Shown here piece after piece: positions 1 to 10,060 of a stretch of DNA of 64,000 nt. Positions within the stretch are counted from its first letter, which is position 1. Each line of letters begins with the position of its first letter. Where the stretch lies: assembly GCF_030936135.1 (NCBI RefSeq), contig NC_082602.1:30073965-30137964 (forward strand), given 5' to 3'. The notes beneath the pieces are model-generated. The model had not been told where the DNA came from. It did not search any database and worked only from the letters and a program-made list of their open reading frames with translations. This stretch comes from Gavia stellata (taxonomy: Eukaryota; Chordata; Aves; Gaviiformes; Gaviidae). The position numbers and the translations under genes are program-made.

Positions 1-2679
1 GCCCAACCTTTCTCCTCTCTGATCGTGGGCCTGGGCACCTCTCCACACGCCCAGGACTACCTGCTCTTCCTCTGAAAAGCTGGTTAGAAAATCCCTTCTG
101 GCCACTTCTGTACTGCCTCTGCTTGTGGTGCAGGCTTGGGCAGCCGCTCCTTTTGCAGCCGGCTGGAGCAGCCGATGGTGGTGCCCCGGGAGCACGGCAA
201 TGCTCCTGGCTCGCTTATCGCTTGCTGGGGTGTCACTGCAGGGATTAGCCGGCTGCCTTTGTGCTGGAGCGGATCAGGGAGCGCCCACCGGAGCAGGGCT
301 GTGTGGAGGAGACCCCCGAGAGGGAGCAGTGCCAGGGGGTGGGGGGTATCGCCTTCCCTTGCTCTGGCCAGGGCTGGAAGGAATTGGCTGTGTTTTCGCC
401 GTGTTTTGGCTATAAGGCACCATATTTATGGAAAAGCCCACTGTAGTCTGGTAAAGGGTTTTATGGGAGGCAGTGAGTCAGTCCCCTAAGTGAGGGACTG
501 ACAGCGATACAGAAGGTCCCTGTCATGTATTAGGGATGGTCCATAGTCTGTTGGCTTTGTTTTTTATTATGTTTCTGCCCTTATTGGCTAATTTCGGGGG
601 GATCAATCTTGTGAGCTAGCAGGATGGGAAGCCTGGAGAGCGGGATGGAGCGGCTCCCCTGTGCTGAGGGATGGTCCCACAGGTGTTTTGTTCTGGCCAT
701 GTTGCACGATGCAGCAGGATTCCCAGCTAGGGAACTGGATAAAGAAAACTGGACTGCGTAAAAACACACTTGCCTGTGCTCAGCACGGACCAACACATGC
801 GTGTGTGTACTCGTGGATGCTACAGAGAGAAAATGCACATTCTCTCTCTCCCCTAGACATGAAGTGCCTGAGAGGCATAAGGCCAGTGACATGCAGACAG
901 CTGGGGAGGTTTCTTGTTGTGCATCATGCCTCCTGCGGAGCTGAAACGAACCTTTAATGTCGCAGAAGCCACTGTGACACCAGGCAGAAGCAAAAGAGGG
1001 AAAATAATGAATAAACAAACCAGAGGCACTCCCATGAGTGCAGTCCCCGTGTCTCAGCCTCACCCCTGACTCTGCCATGTTATAATCTGTAGCGCGGAAA
1101 TGTTTCTCCTGGCTGTTGGTTTAGGGCTGTGCAATCAAACCCGGTAGTTCAAATCCTGCTGAACAGGGCAGGCAACCTGAACGCCAGCCCATGAGGAAAG
1201 GCAAGCAGAGCTTTCAAGCTGTTTGCAAGAAAAAGCACCGGAGGAGCAGGTGGTCACATAGGATCCATCTTGCACTGGTTTGAGCCAGCTCTCTGCAGAT
1301 GGGGGAGTAGTGAAGAACTGCCGCCGTAGGTAATATTCAGCATGCCTCCTTTCCTTCCCTTCCGAACGTCTGATACCACAGCAGCATCCCTGCTCACAAG
1401 GGGATTAGGTGCTAGCACAGAGCGCTGTTGCAGCTATCCGTTTCCTACTGGTTTATTCAAATAACTCGGAAAAGTACATCCAGCAGCTGAGTCCAGGCAA
1501 ACTCTGTTGAAAAACATGGCTCTGCAGAAGCCATTGCTGTGAGATCTATGAAAAGAGCAAAACCCAAACCTGCACGCACAGCGGCAGGCGGGGCAAGGAA
1601 GGGCTGTGGGTTTGAATGTGTGTGCTGGAGGAAAAATGCCTGGGGTCCCAAAGCAGCTGGAGGGGTGGCCAGACCAGCCACGCTTCTGATTTGTTTTTTA
1701 AAAAAATAATTTTTAAAATAAAAGGAAAATACGAATCACAGCATTTGAAACACCTCCCTGGAAATGGATGGTGTGCTTGCTGTTTATTACTTTGCAGTGG
1801 CACTGTCATACACCCAGCAATGCCGGGTTTGCCTGCAGAAGGTCTGTGCCTCTTCCCCGATAGCTCCCACAGTGTTTTTCCTCCTGCGTTTAACATAGTA
1901 GAGGGGAAAAGCATTTTTTTTTTGTGTCACTTGTGTGCATCTCCGCTAGCTTGTCCTAGGCCTGGAGGAAAACTGGCCAACTCGAAGATGCTGTGAAGGG
2001 CTATTCAGTCGTTAGGCCACAGGGTGTCACAAGCCATGGGATGTCAGTGCGTTACCCCCGATGGAGCCCAGTTACTAAAGCAAATCTTCCTGAAAGACAC
2101 CCTGCTTTGATTTATTCAAATACACCCAGCAGCACGATCAAAATCCACAGCTACAACACAGGCTACCTGCCATGGATATGCAAATATTCAGATCAGGGCA
2201 AACGAGCAAACCACAGCTCTCCTAACACAAAGCAAACTGTGACTGCTGTTACCTCTGGTCGCAGAGCACCCACGGCTCCCAGCCCAAGGCTCCTCTCTTT
2301 GATGGCTTGTGTCCAGTCGGCACAGAGCTGCTCTTGAAAGCTTCTGTGAGAAATAATTTCGGCACCTTGTTCTAGTGGTTGCCCTTTCGTGTGGTCCCCC
2401 CAGGAGTCTGTGCTGCAATGCCTTGAGCTAGCCTTAGGTTTGTCTAGCTTCTGTAACCCTGAACCGGGCTGTCCAAAAAGCAAGTCTTGGTCCTTCAGCA
2501 GCTCTTGTTACTTTTTTCCCTGCCAGAATCTCACTGCTCTTCTGGAAATAAACAGTTCCTGGGGCTGTTTGTTCAAAACACACATTTTGCAGCCTTATTA
2601 CCATAGCGATTCTTTCCAGAGATTATCTCCTTGTATGTGATTTGCTCCGTGCTGTGAGCAGCCCTGAGACCCCACGAAC
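1..2679. other. Upstream intergenic DNA, no gene seen
   Basis: No exon-like frame with a recognisable protein was found. Short open frames occur on both strands but show no family motifs. A perfect octamer motif (ATGCAAAT) lies at 2178-2185 next to AT-rich sequence. A run with an open antisense frame (581-1078) has no recognisable domains. This is probably the 5' flank of ADRA2A. Confidence 0.6.
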
Positions 2680-2759
2680 ATTTCTCAGCTCCCTTTCTCC
2701 CTGAGAGGCAGCAGAGGAGGGTGGTCCTGGCTCCCCCCGCACCGCTGGAAGCAATGCCG

Positions 2760-3180
2760 GAGCCGGCGGGCAGAAGAGATGTATAAACATGGAAGCAGCG
2801 TGCCTAATTAATGACCTGAAACCAGCCATAAAGGTCAGCTTGTTTGTGAGGGACGCGCTCGAGGTACACGTGCTTCAGGCAAACTTCGCCGCCGTGCCTC
2901 GAAAAGGGCATCGCTGCCCGCCCGGGACAGCGGCTGGCGGAGGGGGAGCTGTCAGAGGAGGATCGATAGCCTTCAGCCTCGCTCATTAGTGCGCACCCAG
3001 GCTGTCCCCCCTCGCCTGGTGAGCCTGGCTTTTTGCGGGGCTTTGCTGAGAAACCAGGCTGCTTTCCCGGGGAAAGGGCAGGCTCCTGTGGCTCTTTGGG
3101 ATGGGATGCCGCTGGAGAACAGGCTGTTTTCTGGGCCGTCTCGTCAAGCACTTGTTAACTGAGTTTTAACTGCAAAGCCC
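2760..3180. promoter_or_regulatory. Candidate distal regulatory element upstream of ADRA2A
   Basis: This GC- and CpG-rich block is flanked by less GC-rich DNA and packs several motifs into about 70 bases: a homeodomain core TAATTA (2805-2810), a nuclear-receptor half-site TGACCT (2812-2817), the opposite-facing half-site AGGTCA (2832-2837; 14-base spacer), and an E-box CACGTG (2867-2872). It lies about 3.7 kb upstream of the predicted ADRA2A start site. The motifs are seen directly; enhancer function is inferred. An open frame (2789-2989) crosses it but resembles no protein I know. Confidence 0.35.
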
Positions 3181-5289
3181 TTATAACTCGTATCAACGCC
3201 GTCAGCAGCACACATTCAAGAATTGAGCATCTGGATGTAAATGCCAGGGGATTGGTATAAAAATTTTATTTACTAGCTGTTTTTTTTTCCCCCTAAAGCT
3301 TTTCTCCACAGTCTTCCAGGGTCTACAAATTCAAGTTTCTTGCCTAATCCCAGGACTCTGGGAGTTGAGGCTTTATGAATATTACAAATTATCATCAAGG
3401 ATGGTATAGACTGGTAAAAACGTTCATCCTGTAGGACAGGGTGCGCCATGGGTTGTCGTGTGAGATCTTAAAGGGTGCTTGTGAGACCCGGCAGTTTGCG
3501 ACCACCTTTCATCTGAAGAATTGGGCAGAGCCATGAGATGACCTGCAGGGAAAATAAAGGGTGAGACTTGGCGTTACTGAGTCACTTTGCAGACAATGCT
3601 GAGTGCTTCTGGTGTCAGTAAAATCACAGAGATGTCACACGCACCACAATGGTGGCAGTGCGAGGAAAGTGCCTTTGATAAGGCAGGTTTTCGCCGTCTC
3701 TGAGATGAACACAGTGCCATCCCAGCTGTCCCACGCTTGCAGAGAGCTCTCCGTCCAGCGGTGTTTCTGAACAAACCCTTTTCTTCAGGCTTTTGGCCTC
3801 GCGTGTCGCCCTTGCGTTCTTTGTCCCAGCAAAGAGCCCTCATCGAAGCTCTGCTTTCGCGATGGGGTGGCTCAGGAGCGATGTTGTTGGCTGGGTTTAG
3901 CTTCAGGCGGACCGAGTGTGTCTAGCCACAAAAGGAGACAGAAAATCAAGGCAGCTGGTCATGTTTTGTTATTTAAATCTGCTCTCTGCCTGCATCAGGG
4001 AACGCAGTTTGGCTTTGCAGAGAGCATGGGGGGCACACAGGGTGTTTCTAGAAAGGCACCAGCCCCGGTCTGGAGCAAGGCATCTCGGACAGCCCGTGAT
4101 GGTCTTGGTGCAGGCACACTGTTAGAACTGAGGTCAAACTGGCCAGAAAAGGGGTTATCCACGTCAGGCAGGGCATGGCCTGCACCCTCCCTCTCTCTGG
4201 GTCCTTCCATCCAAGCAGTGACCAAGGAAGCCTCTGCCAGGGGTGATCTCAAGCCCCCGGCAGATCCCACATCTGAGGTAGACCCACTGCTGGGCAGAGC
4301 TACACGTCCTGCAGAGCACACAGGTCTCCTGCAACGAGCAGGAGGTGTTCACAAAGTCCAGCATCGCCTCGACCTCCCGCCTGGCCTTGCGATAGACAGG
4401 TGAGTCCCTTCATCCTTTGCGTCTCCACTTGCCCCTTGCAGTGAAGTCTGTAACCACATCGCATTTGCTCTCAGACAGAGATCTTTTGCGCGTGCATGTC
4501 GGTCATCTTGGGTTCGATTTACAGGTTTTAAATCATTCCTTGCACATTGCCCTTTTCCCAGGCAAACGGGCACAGTGGGTTCTGCACTCCCTTGCTCAAA
4601 CAGTGGGATTCCCCCTTGTTTTCCCTCGCTCTGCCCTGTGCCAGCCGCAGAGGCTGTGCTCTCTGGCTCCCAGACGCCGTCTCTCCCACTCCCGCTCCCT
4701 CTCTCCTGGGCGTCATTGCTCCTGGGCCTGGCTTATAACATGGTGTGTGGTGCAGGGACAAAGATGACAGGGCTTCCTCCATCTCGCAGAGGAAATACAT
4801 TCATTGGCCTGAGCGTTCAGCACAGCGATTAATCGAGAGCTGCCTGAATCTGGAGCACCAAGCGAGCATCATTAGAGCCATCTGAAGATGAGGGAGAAGA
4901 GACTGTGAGCGAGAGGATCAGGGCTGGAGTTTGTGCGCTGTACGGGTGAGTAATCTGTACATGCTGAGAGCTGACAGCTTTGGGGGCCAGGCGGGCTACC
5001 AGGTACGTCACTATTGCTCTTTTGATATTGAAAAGGTCCCGTGTTGCTGTTGCAGCCACGCAGGTGCGTGATGCCAGCCGCTGTGCTCCTGGGAGAGCGC
5101 CTGGGGATGCTCCCTAGGGCTGGGGCATCCCATGGGGCACGGTGTGGGCCTCCTTTCCTCCTACCCATGGGGCTGGGGAGAGCCAGTGGGGAGCACGGGC
5201 GAGGAAAGGAGGGGGGCTCAGGAGGAAGTCTGCTGGGTCTGCTGCTGTGGGATGGGAGCCCTCGTGGGTGCTGTGAGGCAGAAGGGCCT
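3181..5289. other. Upstream intergenic DNA, no gene seen
   Basis: This is ordinary-looking sequence that becomes GC-rich toward the right. One open frame (to 4403) ends at a good splice-donor match, CAG|GTGAGT near 4399, but it opens with GTG and resembles nothing known. A homeodomain-type GATTAATCGA sequence sits near 4829. Nothing supports a gene here. Confidence 0.5.
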
Positions 5290-6422
5290 GTGCAGCGGGG
5301 CTGAGCCAGCCGGGGGGCCTGGCCCCATACCTGGGTGCCCTGCCCCATCCTTCCCTTTGTGGGGGCTGCTCCCCCCGCCACGCGGGGGGTGTCCTCGGCA
5401 GGAGCGTTTCCGTGCCTACGGAGAGGGGTGCTGGGGCTCCTCCTGACACCCCTCGGGGGGCTGCCCAGCCCTGCGGTGGGGGCACGGCGGGGGGCTCAGC
5501 CCTGGGCCGGCGGGCGGTGGGTGCAGTGAGGCGCCGCGGCCAGCAGGTGCCACTGCCCCCCCGCGCTGCCCGGGGCCGCCGCCGCCCGCCACGGCAGCAG
5601 CGCGGAGCGGGCAGCGCCCTGCCCGGGGGCTCTCCTGCCCCTCCGCCCCGCTGCGAGCGGCGCGGCCGTGCCCCCCCGCGGGGCCGGGAGCCCAGCCCTG
5701 CCCGGGGAGGCCGTGGGCGAAGCGCTGCCCTCGGGGCTCCCACCGAGCCCAGCCGCGCACCCAGCACCCGGAGCGGAGCCGCACTGCCGCGGCGGAGCCC
5801 GTCGGTGCCCCCACGCACACGCGGGACGGTGCAGCTGCTTCCACCCCAGCGCGGCCCGGGCTGGCGGCGGCGGCAGGAGCAGCCCCCAGTCTCACCACCG
5901 CGGGTGCCGGAGCCCCGCGGGCTGCGCAGCGCCTGGACGGCGAGAGCACCCCTCCCCACGCACACCCACCCCCCTAGACACGCACTCTGGCCCCGCTGCC
6001 TCTGCCCCAGCTCCCCCGTGCGCATTCCCCCCCCGCCCCGGGTGCGACCCGCCGGGCTCCGCTCCGCGAGGCCGCTCCTCTCTCCGGGCGGGATGAAGCC
6101 GCTCCCGCCGCGGGCTGGGCGCGGAGCCGGGCTGGGCGCGACCGCGGGGCGGGGAGCAGCGGGGCTGGGGGGCAGCGGGCGCGGGGCTGGGGGTGCGTGT
6201 GTAAGGGCGGAGGTGCCAGGGGGTGAGCGAAACACAGACGGGCCCGAGCGGAGAGCGTGTGCGTGCGTGCGCGCTGAGCCGGCGGCCCCGAGCACGGAGG
6301 CAGGTGAGTGCGCGCGGGGCGGGGAGTGCCGGCGCGGGGGGCGCGGGTGTCCGTGTCGGAGCGGGGGGCGGCCGGGGCGGAGCGGCGGGGGGAGCGCAGG
6401 GCCGGGCGGGGGGCGGTGCGGG

Positions 6423-6540
6423 GTGCGCGCGTGTGTGTGTGTGTGCGCGCACCGGGGGCAGCTCCCCACGTGGGGCTGACGCGGCAGCCCCGGCCTGCTA
6501 CGGGGCTATAAAGCGGCTCGGCGGCGAGCGAGGCAGAGCA
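6423..6540 (+). promoter_or_regulatory. ADRA2A core promoter (Z-DNA-prone tract, E-box, TATA box)
   Basis: From left to right: a 30-base uninterrupted alternating purine/pyrimidine tract (6423-6452), a 12-base palindrome CCCCACGTGGGG centred on an E-box CACGTG (6464-6475), a CRE-like TGACGC (6477-6482), and a TATA box TATAAA (6507-6512). By normal TATA spacing, transcription should start near 6535-6540, giving a 5' UTR of about 215 bases. The start site is inferred. Many brain and metabolic GPCR genes have TATA-less promoters, so a clean TATA box inside a CpG island is worth noting. Confidence 0.65.
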
Positions 6541-6612
6541 GCCGCCGCCGGCTGCAGCCCCAGCCCCGGCCCCGCTCCGCGCCAAGCGGCTCCCGGCAGG
6601 CAGCGCTCCAGC

Positions 6613-6681
6613 ATGAGCCGCGGGCGCCCGCAGCCCCCCGGCGGCCGCCGCGCAGCCCCGCCCCGGCCGGCGGCGCAGTAG
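6613..6681 (+). CDS. Upstream ORF (22 codons) in the ADRA2A 5' leader
   Basis: An ATG at 6613 opens a 22-codon frame ending in TAG at 6679-6681, rich in Pro, Arg, Ala and Gly and beginning MSRGRPQ. It has A at -3, a better start context than the main receptor ATG at 6752, which has T at -3 and T at +4. It is the only ATG between the predicted start site and the receptor frame. The stop leaves a 70-base gap to the main ATG, so reinitiation or leaky scanning would be needed. The beta-2 adrenergic receptor mRNA is known to carry an inhibitory short leader cistron; a similar role here is inference. Confidence 0.5.
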   Translation: MSRGRPQPPGGRRAAPPRPAAQ

Positions 6682-6751
6682 GAGCGCGGAGCCCCGCGGA
6701 GCCGGGTGGGGCGGGGGGCGAAGGGCGGGGGTGTCCACGCAGCCGGGGTTG

Positions 6752-8086
6752 ATGTTTAACCTGGAGCGCCCGTTCACGGAGAGGGGCCACTTCTTCTCCT
6801 CCATGGAGTACCAGCGGCAGCTGGAGGAGGAGGAGGGCTACCCGCCTCCCGGCGCCAACGGGACCTTCAACGACAGCGGGGCCGGGCCGGGCTGGGGCAC
6901 GCCGTACCCCCTGCACACCACCGTCACCCTCATCAGCCTGGCGGGCTTGCTCATGCTCTTCACAGTCTTCGGCAACGTCCTGGTCATCATCGCCGTCTTC
7001 ACCAGCCGGGCGCTCAAGGCCCCCCAGAACCTCTTCCTGGTCTCCTTAGCCTCGGCCGACATCCTGGTGGCCACGCTGGTCATCCCCTTCTCCCTGGCAA
7101 ATGAGGTGATGGGGTACTGGTACTTCGGCAAAGTCTGGTGCGAGATCTACCTGGCCTTGGATGTGCTGTTCTGCACCTCCTCCATTGTGCACTTGTGTGC
7201 CATCAGCCTGGATCGTTACTGGTCCATCACGCAAGCCATCGAGTACAACCTCAAGCGTACCCCACGCCGCATCAAGTGCATCATCTTCATCGTCTGGGTC
7301 ATCTCGGCTGTCATCTCCTTCCCACCGCTCATCTCCATCGAGAAGAAGAGTGGGCAGCAGGCTGACCAGGGGGTGGCAGGGTGCAAGATCAACGATGAGA
7401 AGTGGTACATCATCTCTTCTAGCATCGGCTCCTTCTTTGCCCCCTGCCTCATCATGATCCTGGTCTACATGCGCATCTACCAGATAGCCAAAAGACGAAC
7501 CAGGGTACCACCGAACAAGCGGGCAGAGCGCTCTGAGAAGAGGCAGAACGGCTTCGCCGACAAGGAGAACCTGCCCGCCACAGCCCAGCTGAATGGAGAG
7601 AAGGCGGCAGGAGGCAGCGGCGGGCAGGAGGGAGAGGTCAACGGCATGGACATGGAGGACACCTCTTCCTCCGAGCACCAGGAGAACAACCAGTGTAAGA
7701 AGTCAGAGAGACCGTCGAGGGGAAAGACCAAGACTAAGCTGAGCCAGATTAAGCCTGGGGACAGTTTGCCCAGGAAGGCGGAGGAGGAGAGGAACACCAA
7801 AGGGTCCCGGTGGAGGGGCAGGCAGAACCGGGAGAAACGCTTCACCTTTGTGCTGGCGGTGGTGATTGGGGTCTTTGTCATCTGCTGGTTCCCCTTCTTC
7901 TTCACCTACACGCTGACGGCCGTCTGCAAGAGCTGCTCCGTGCCCGACACCCTCTTCAAGTTCTTCTTCTGGTTCGGTTACTGCAATAGCTCCTTGAACC
8001 CCGTCATCTATACCATTTTCAACCACGACTTCAGACGGGCCTTCAAAAGGATCCTCTGCAGGATAGAGAGGAAAAGGATTGTTTGA
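6752..8086 (+). CDS. ADRA2A: Alpha-2A adrenergic receptor, single exon, 444 aa
   Basis: This is a class A GPCR for noradrenaline and adrenaline at the plasma membrane. It couples to Gi/o to lower cAMP and acts as a presynaptic autoreceptor. The seven helices lie near residues 58-83, 93-118, 130-152, 173-195, 217-241, 363-388 and 398-422. Visible hallmarks are D103 (TM2), amine-binding D137 (TM3), DRY 154-156, the C130-C211 disulfide pair, TM5 S223/S224/S227, CWFP 378-381, NPVIY 416-420, and C436 as a likely palmitoylation site. N-glycosylation sequons are at N36 and N40. Loop 3 (about 249-358) is shorter than in human but keeps an acidic serine cluster, [10 protein letters not shown], like the GRK target. 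The ATG at 6752 is chosen because MF..E.P..E matches the longer human N-terminus; ATG 6803 matches the shorter form. An upstream in-frame GTG at 6731 is not a likely start. Identity across the helices with human ADRA2A is nearly complete, so subtype assignment over 2B/2C is secure. Confidence 0.97.
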   Translation: MFNLERPFTERGHFFSSMEYQRQLEEEEGYPPPGANGTFNDSGAGPGWGTPYPLHTTVTLISLAGLLMLFTVFGNVLVIIAVFTSRALKAPQNLFLVSLASADILVATLVIPFSLANEVMGYWYFGKVWCEIYLALDVLFCTSSIVHLCAISLDRYWSITQAIEYNLKRTPRRIKCIIFIVWVISAVISFPPLISIEKKSGQQADQGVAGCKINDEKWYIISSSIGSFFAPCLIMILVYMRIYQIAKRRTRVPPNKRAERSEKRQNGFADKENLPATAQLNGEKAAGGSGGQEGEVNGMDMEDTSSSEHQENNQCKKSERPSRGKTKTKLSQIKPGDSLPRKAEEERNTKGSRWRGRQNREKRFTFVLAVVIGVFVICWFPFFFTYTLTAVCKSCSVPDTLFKFFFWFGYCNSSLNPVIYTIFNHDFRRAFKRILCRIERKRIV

Positions 8087-8912
8087 AGGACCCTTCGCTA
8101 TGGGCAGGACTCATTCAAGACTTTGTAGGAGAGTAAGGCATGGCTCTCTTGGGCTGTGCTTGCATGGGATGGTTTCCTTCAGCTCGCGAGCAGGAAGCCT
8201 TTAAAACCTGAGATGAGCCTACGGAAACGCCGGTCAGCAGCAGCACGGAGCAGCAGGCAAGTGGAAGTCCGAGCCGTGGCATTTGGCTTTCCAGGGGAGG
8301 ATGGCTTTTGACTTGCTTGGTTTATTTTGTTAGTTTTTTTTTCTTTTGCCGGAATCTCTCAGTGGATGTTTTCATGACTGCTCAGTCAGCTCTTTAAAGA
8401 CGAGCAACGTGCAGCTCCGTGAGATGAACAACAAAGAGGGAGTATGCCACCCCAGAGGTGTTGGCTTTTTTATTTTGTTGTATCTTTTTTTTTCCTGTTG
8501 TATATGTAACTAATTTTAACCCCCTTGTACGATATGGTATTGTATCCCTGAATCTGAATGTCTTAATTTTTGTAAGGCAAACAGCTTTGAAACTGTGAAT
8601 GCTTTAATTCTCTTTGACACCTTAAAAGCCCTTCTCTTCCCAACCCTGAAACCCTCCTCACTCAAAACCGCTGAACAACTAGAGCCATTCCCCCTACCTG
8701 ACAGTTTGATAATATTACCAAAACTTCCAATGTCCGGTCATTATTTTGGCTATAAAGCTTAGGATCACAGACCTCACCAGACTGGCTATTTTTGTTGTTA
8801 TTTTTTATATCGTACCTGATTGTGTTTAATTTCTATGTTGCCTGTGATATAATACAGCTGAGACGGTAACTGCCCTCTCGTTATTCATTAAAGCAGACTG
8901 TGACGGAGCGGT
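8087..8912 (+). other. ADRA2A 3' UTR (proximal form)
   Basis: AT- and U-rich sequence follows the TGA, with long T runs near 8336 and 8484 and no open frame. It ends close to the ATTAAA signal at 8887. The extent is inferred from that signal; a longer form to 9.9-10.0 kb is possible. Confidence 0.6.
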
Positions 8913-8925
8913 GGCTTTGCTGTGT
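8887..8925 (+). terminator. Polyadenylation signal ATTAAA with downstream GT-rich element
   Basis: ATTAAA at 8887-8892 is followed, about 20 bases later, by the GT-rich stretch GTGGCTTTGCTGTGT. This is the expected arrangement for cleavage near 8905-8912. Confidence 0.55.
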
Positions 8926-10060
8926 AGGCAGGGATGTCCTGGGCGATGGAGTGACAGGCTATTTCCCATGCAACGTGAGGCTTGGGACCCGGCCAAGCTC
9001 CCCACGAGTTAATCTCGGTTGATATTATACCACACTGCAGCACCGAAATGTGTTCGATGCTAACTTGCTTCCCCCGCCTCCAACTGTAAATAGGTAACAT
9101 TTCAAAGCAAATAGCAGGGCTCCGTATATCGTGTTATCTTGTTTGTATTGATTTGTGATGGTTTAGCTCCTGCAGGATTTCCTGCAGAAGAAGAGGGGGT
9201 TTGTGCGCAGAGGCTGTTCCACCGTTCTGAATTAAGGGAGAAGAGTTCAGTTTTTAATGTGCCAGTCTCATCTTCCCTAGGAAATACAAAAGCACCCCTC
9301 TTTCAGTCTTATACAGGGCAAAACTCTGAAATGGAAAACTTAACTGACAGTTTCTCCAGTATTTTATAGTGTAATTAAGCTTTTTGGTTTTTTTTGTTTT
9401 AAAAAAAAGAAATGTGTAAATATTGTGAGATTGGAGCAGGAGAGAGAGTTAATACTGCTTTTACACTCCTTTCCTGAAATGTCTTTCAGCTCTTTCTGCT
9501 AAAAAAAATATACACAAATGGACAGAACAAATACAATGTCCTTGTGCCATGAAGAAATTTCTGGAGACTATTAAAAGGAAAAACTTTTGATCCATCACAA
9601 TAAATGAGTCTGCAAGCCTATTAATGTTATGAAAACAGCTTTGTCAAATACTGACATGTCACAGAAATTGTTTGGAGAAAGCAAAGTTTGTGTAAGTCTC
9701 GTGTATAAGATGAATTTGCCTTCTCTGGAGTTGTGTGGTGCATAGGAAGAGACTTTAAAAAAATACCTTTTTACTTTTGGGAAGTGTTTTGTTGATTTTG
9801 CTCTCTCTTTTGACTTTGTAATTAACTCCAAGGGTCCCCGGATGCATCTGGAGAGCGATGTTTACATTCACTTGCATTTTCAGAATTGAATCCTCAAGAG
9901 GTGAGGAAAGCAAATAAACTGTGCTTTACTGTAGGAAAAAAAACCAACCACGAGCAGAAGTTGCTATAATGGATGATTATTTTTATTAAATAAAAGAGTG
10001 TTTACAGATCAAGTGTGAAAACCCTCTGGATAATCTGTTAGCTGTTTTGTTTTATTTTTT
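8926..10060 (+). other. AT-rich downstream flank with two distal poly(A) signals
   Basis: No gene is seen. Canonical AATAAA hexamers lie at 9913-9918 and 9989-9994 on the + strand. The sequence between the proximal signal and these is AT-rich and UTR-like, so an extended 3' UTR is possible. RNA reads would decide. Confidence 0.4.

Larger units (their letters stand above)
5290..7130. other. CpG island spanning ADRA2A promoter and 5' coding region
   Basis: C+G content is very high and CpG is dense across about 1.8 kb, whereas the flanks are CpG-poor. Runs of C and G, several GC boxes of the form GGGGCGGGG (6146-6154, 6316-6324) and very long spurious open frames on both strands all reflect this composition. 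Unmethylated islands of this kind normally mark vertebrate promoters, and the position over the 5' end of ADRA2A fits. The edges are judged by eye. Confidence 0.85.

Noticed and set aside
418..433. CCATATTTATGG, a CArG-like serum response site
   Set aside because: It has eight rather than six A/T bases between CC and GG, and stands alone.
1140..1170. GTAGTTCAAATCC, resembling a tRNA B-box
   Set aside because: No matching A-box at the right distance and no cloverleaf arms, so no tRNA or tRNA-derived SINE can be supported.
3867..4403. 178-codon + frame ending at a good splice donor
   Set aside because: It opens on GTG, has no recognisable domain and lacks a supported acceptor or promoter. Kept only as a note.
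5114..6479. Very long open frames on both strands (up to 451 codons) across the CpG island
   Set aside because: The island is so GC-rich that stop codons are rare in every frame. The products are low-complexity Pro/Arg/Ala/Gly strings with no domains, and they overlap the promoter.
6731..6751. Extending ADRA2A seven codons upstream to GTG
   Set aside because: GTG is not a normal eukaryotic start, and the human homologue begins at the residue matching ATG 6752.
7046..8026. Antisense and off-frame open frames within ADRA2A
   Set aside because: They are shadows of a GC-rich, strongly constrained coding sequence; none resembles a protein family.
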